A stretch of DNA of 7,480 nt from Caulobacteraceae bacterium UBA6225 (GTDB lineage: Bacteria > Pseudomonadota > Alphaproteobacteria > Caulobacterales > Caulobacteraceae): the NCBI GenBank assembly GCA_002441055.1, contig DJWR01000045.1:1-7480 (forward strand), written 5' to 3'. Each line of letters starts with the position of its first letter. Position 1 is the stretch's first letter. A program made the position numbers and the translations under genes. Below the pieces are notes generated by a model that saw nothing but the letters and a program-made list of their open reading frames with translations, had not been told where the DNA came from and made no database searches. Below, in pieces: positions 7,107-7,480 of the stretch.

Positions 7107-7480
7107 ATGAACGTCGCCGCCGAAAAAGCCCAATCCAGCTTCGCGCTGAACCCCCAGGACGAGCTCAACGACCTCCGCATCTCCGACAAGGCGATGCCGC
7201 TCCTGAACCACGTCAAGAAGTTCATCGCCGAGGTGGTCCAGCCCATGTCGGTGGAATTCCATCGCCTGGGCGAGGGCAAGACCGACATCTGGTCCTATGC
7301 GCCGGGCCAGCTGGAAGTCCTGGAAGCCGCCAAGGACAAGGCCAAGGCCGAAGGCCTGTGGAACTTCTTCCTGCCCAACGCCGAGACCGGCGAGGGCCTG
7401 TCCAACCTCGACTACGCCTATATCGCCGTCGAGCTCGGCAAGAATCCGATGGCCTCGGAGACCATGAACTGCGCCGCCCC
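7107..7480 (+). CDS. Acyl-CoA dehydrogenase, N-terminal part, truncated by window edge
   Basis: From the ATG at 7107, 124 codons stay open to the window end. GGGAGG (7095-7100) precedes the ATG by 6 bases, a strong ribosome-binding site. The frame reads MNVAAEKAQSSFALNPQDEL, then the helical N-terminal domain of acyl-CoA dehydrogenases: LLNHVKKFIAEVVQPMSVEF (32-51), AKAEGLWNFFLPN (80-92), YAYIAVELGKN and MNCAAP at the edge. These align with the minus-strand enzyme's VNAFMDEHVIPAV, AKAAGLWNMFMPP and FNCSAP, so the two are paralogues of the same ACAD10/11-like group. This copy has an extra N-terminal leader of roughly 20 residues. The catalytic region lies beyond the window. The gene is divergent from the first dehydrogenase and may share its operator sites. 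Confidence 0.92.
   Translation, partial: MNVAAEKAQSSFALNPQDELNDLRISDKAMPLLNHVKKFIAEVVQPMSVEFHRLGEGKTDIWSYAPGQLEVLEAAKDKAKAEGLWNFFLPNAETGEGLSNLDYAYIAVELGKNPMASETMNCAA

Noticed and set aside
6941..7288. 115-residue minus-strand frame at the right edge
   Set aside because: It is antisense to the start of the second acyl-CoA dehydrogenase, which has a strong ribosome-binding site and clear family similarity.

Overview
The window looks like chromosome from a high-GC alphaproteobacterium, most likely Caulobacteraceae (Phenylobacterium or Caulobacter type). This is inferred from four things: the GC-rich codon use, a CIRCE-controlled groES-groEL operon, a TonB-dependent receptor paired with a Spinster-type MFS transporter, and duplicated acyl-CoA dehydrogenases. 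The genus is not proven by the sequence.

Layout. The left edge (1-770, minus strand) holds the start of groEL, complete groES, an intercistronic hairpin, a CIRCE element and a heat-shock-type promoter. From 780 to 1725 (plus strand) there is a short dyad, a possible 29-residue membrane peptide and a TetR-family regulator. The 176-base gap after the regulator carries two copies of one 14-base motif, and the second copy is part of a perfect TetR-style palindrome. Next come a 737-residue TonB-dependent outer-membrane receptor (1902-4115), a GC-rich hairpin, and a 438-residue MFS permease (4176-5492). Three strong inverted repeats fill 5524-5688. The last of these runs into the stop codon of a minus-strand acyl-CoA dehydrogenase (5686-6924). 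A 182-base divergent promoter region with a perfect CAAAC-N4-GTTTG palindrome separates it from a second, plus-strand acyl-CoA dehydrogenase that leaves the window at 7480.

How it may work together. The receptor would bring a substrate across the outer membrane using TonB energy, and the MFS permease would move it or a product across the inner membrane. The two dehydrogenases would oxidise acyl-CoA thioesters in the cytoplasm. The regulator has a PsrA-like C-terminal half and probably controls the receptor and permease through the duplicated motif. The dehydrogenase promoter carries a different palindrome, of the PsrA/acyl-CoA-responsive type, so a second regulator may act there. The substrate cannot be read from the sequence; a lipid, terpenoid, steroid or other hydrophobic acid is plausible.

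I found no CRISPR array, tRNA, rRNA, transposase or clear new multi-gene system. The points most worth following up are the two operator systems, the composite palindromic element that supplies a stop codon, and the small unlisted membrane ORF.
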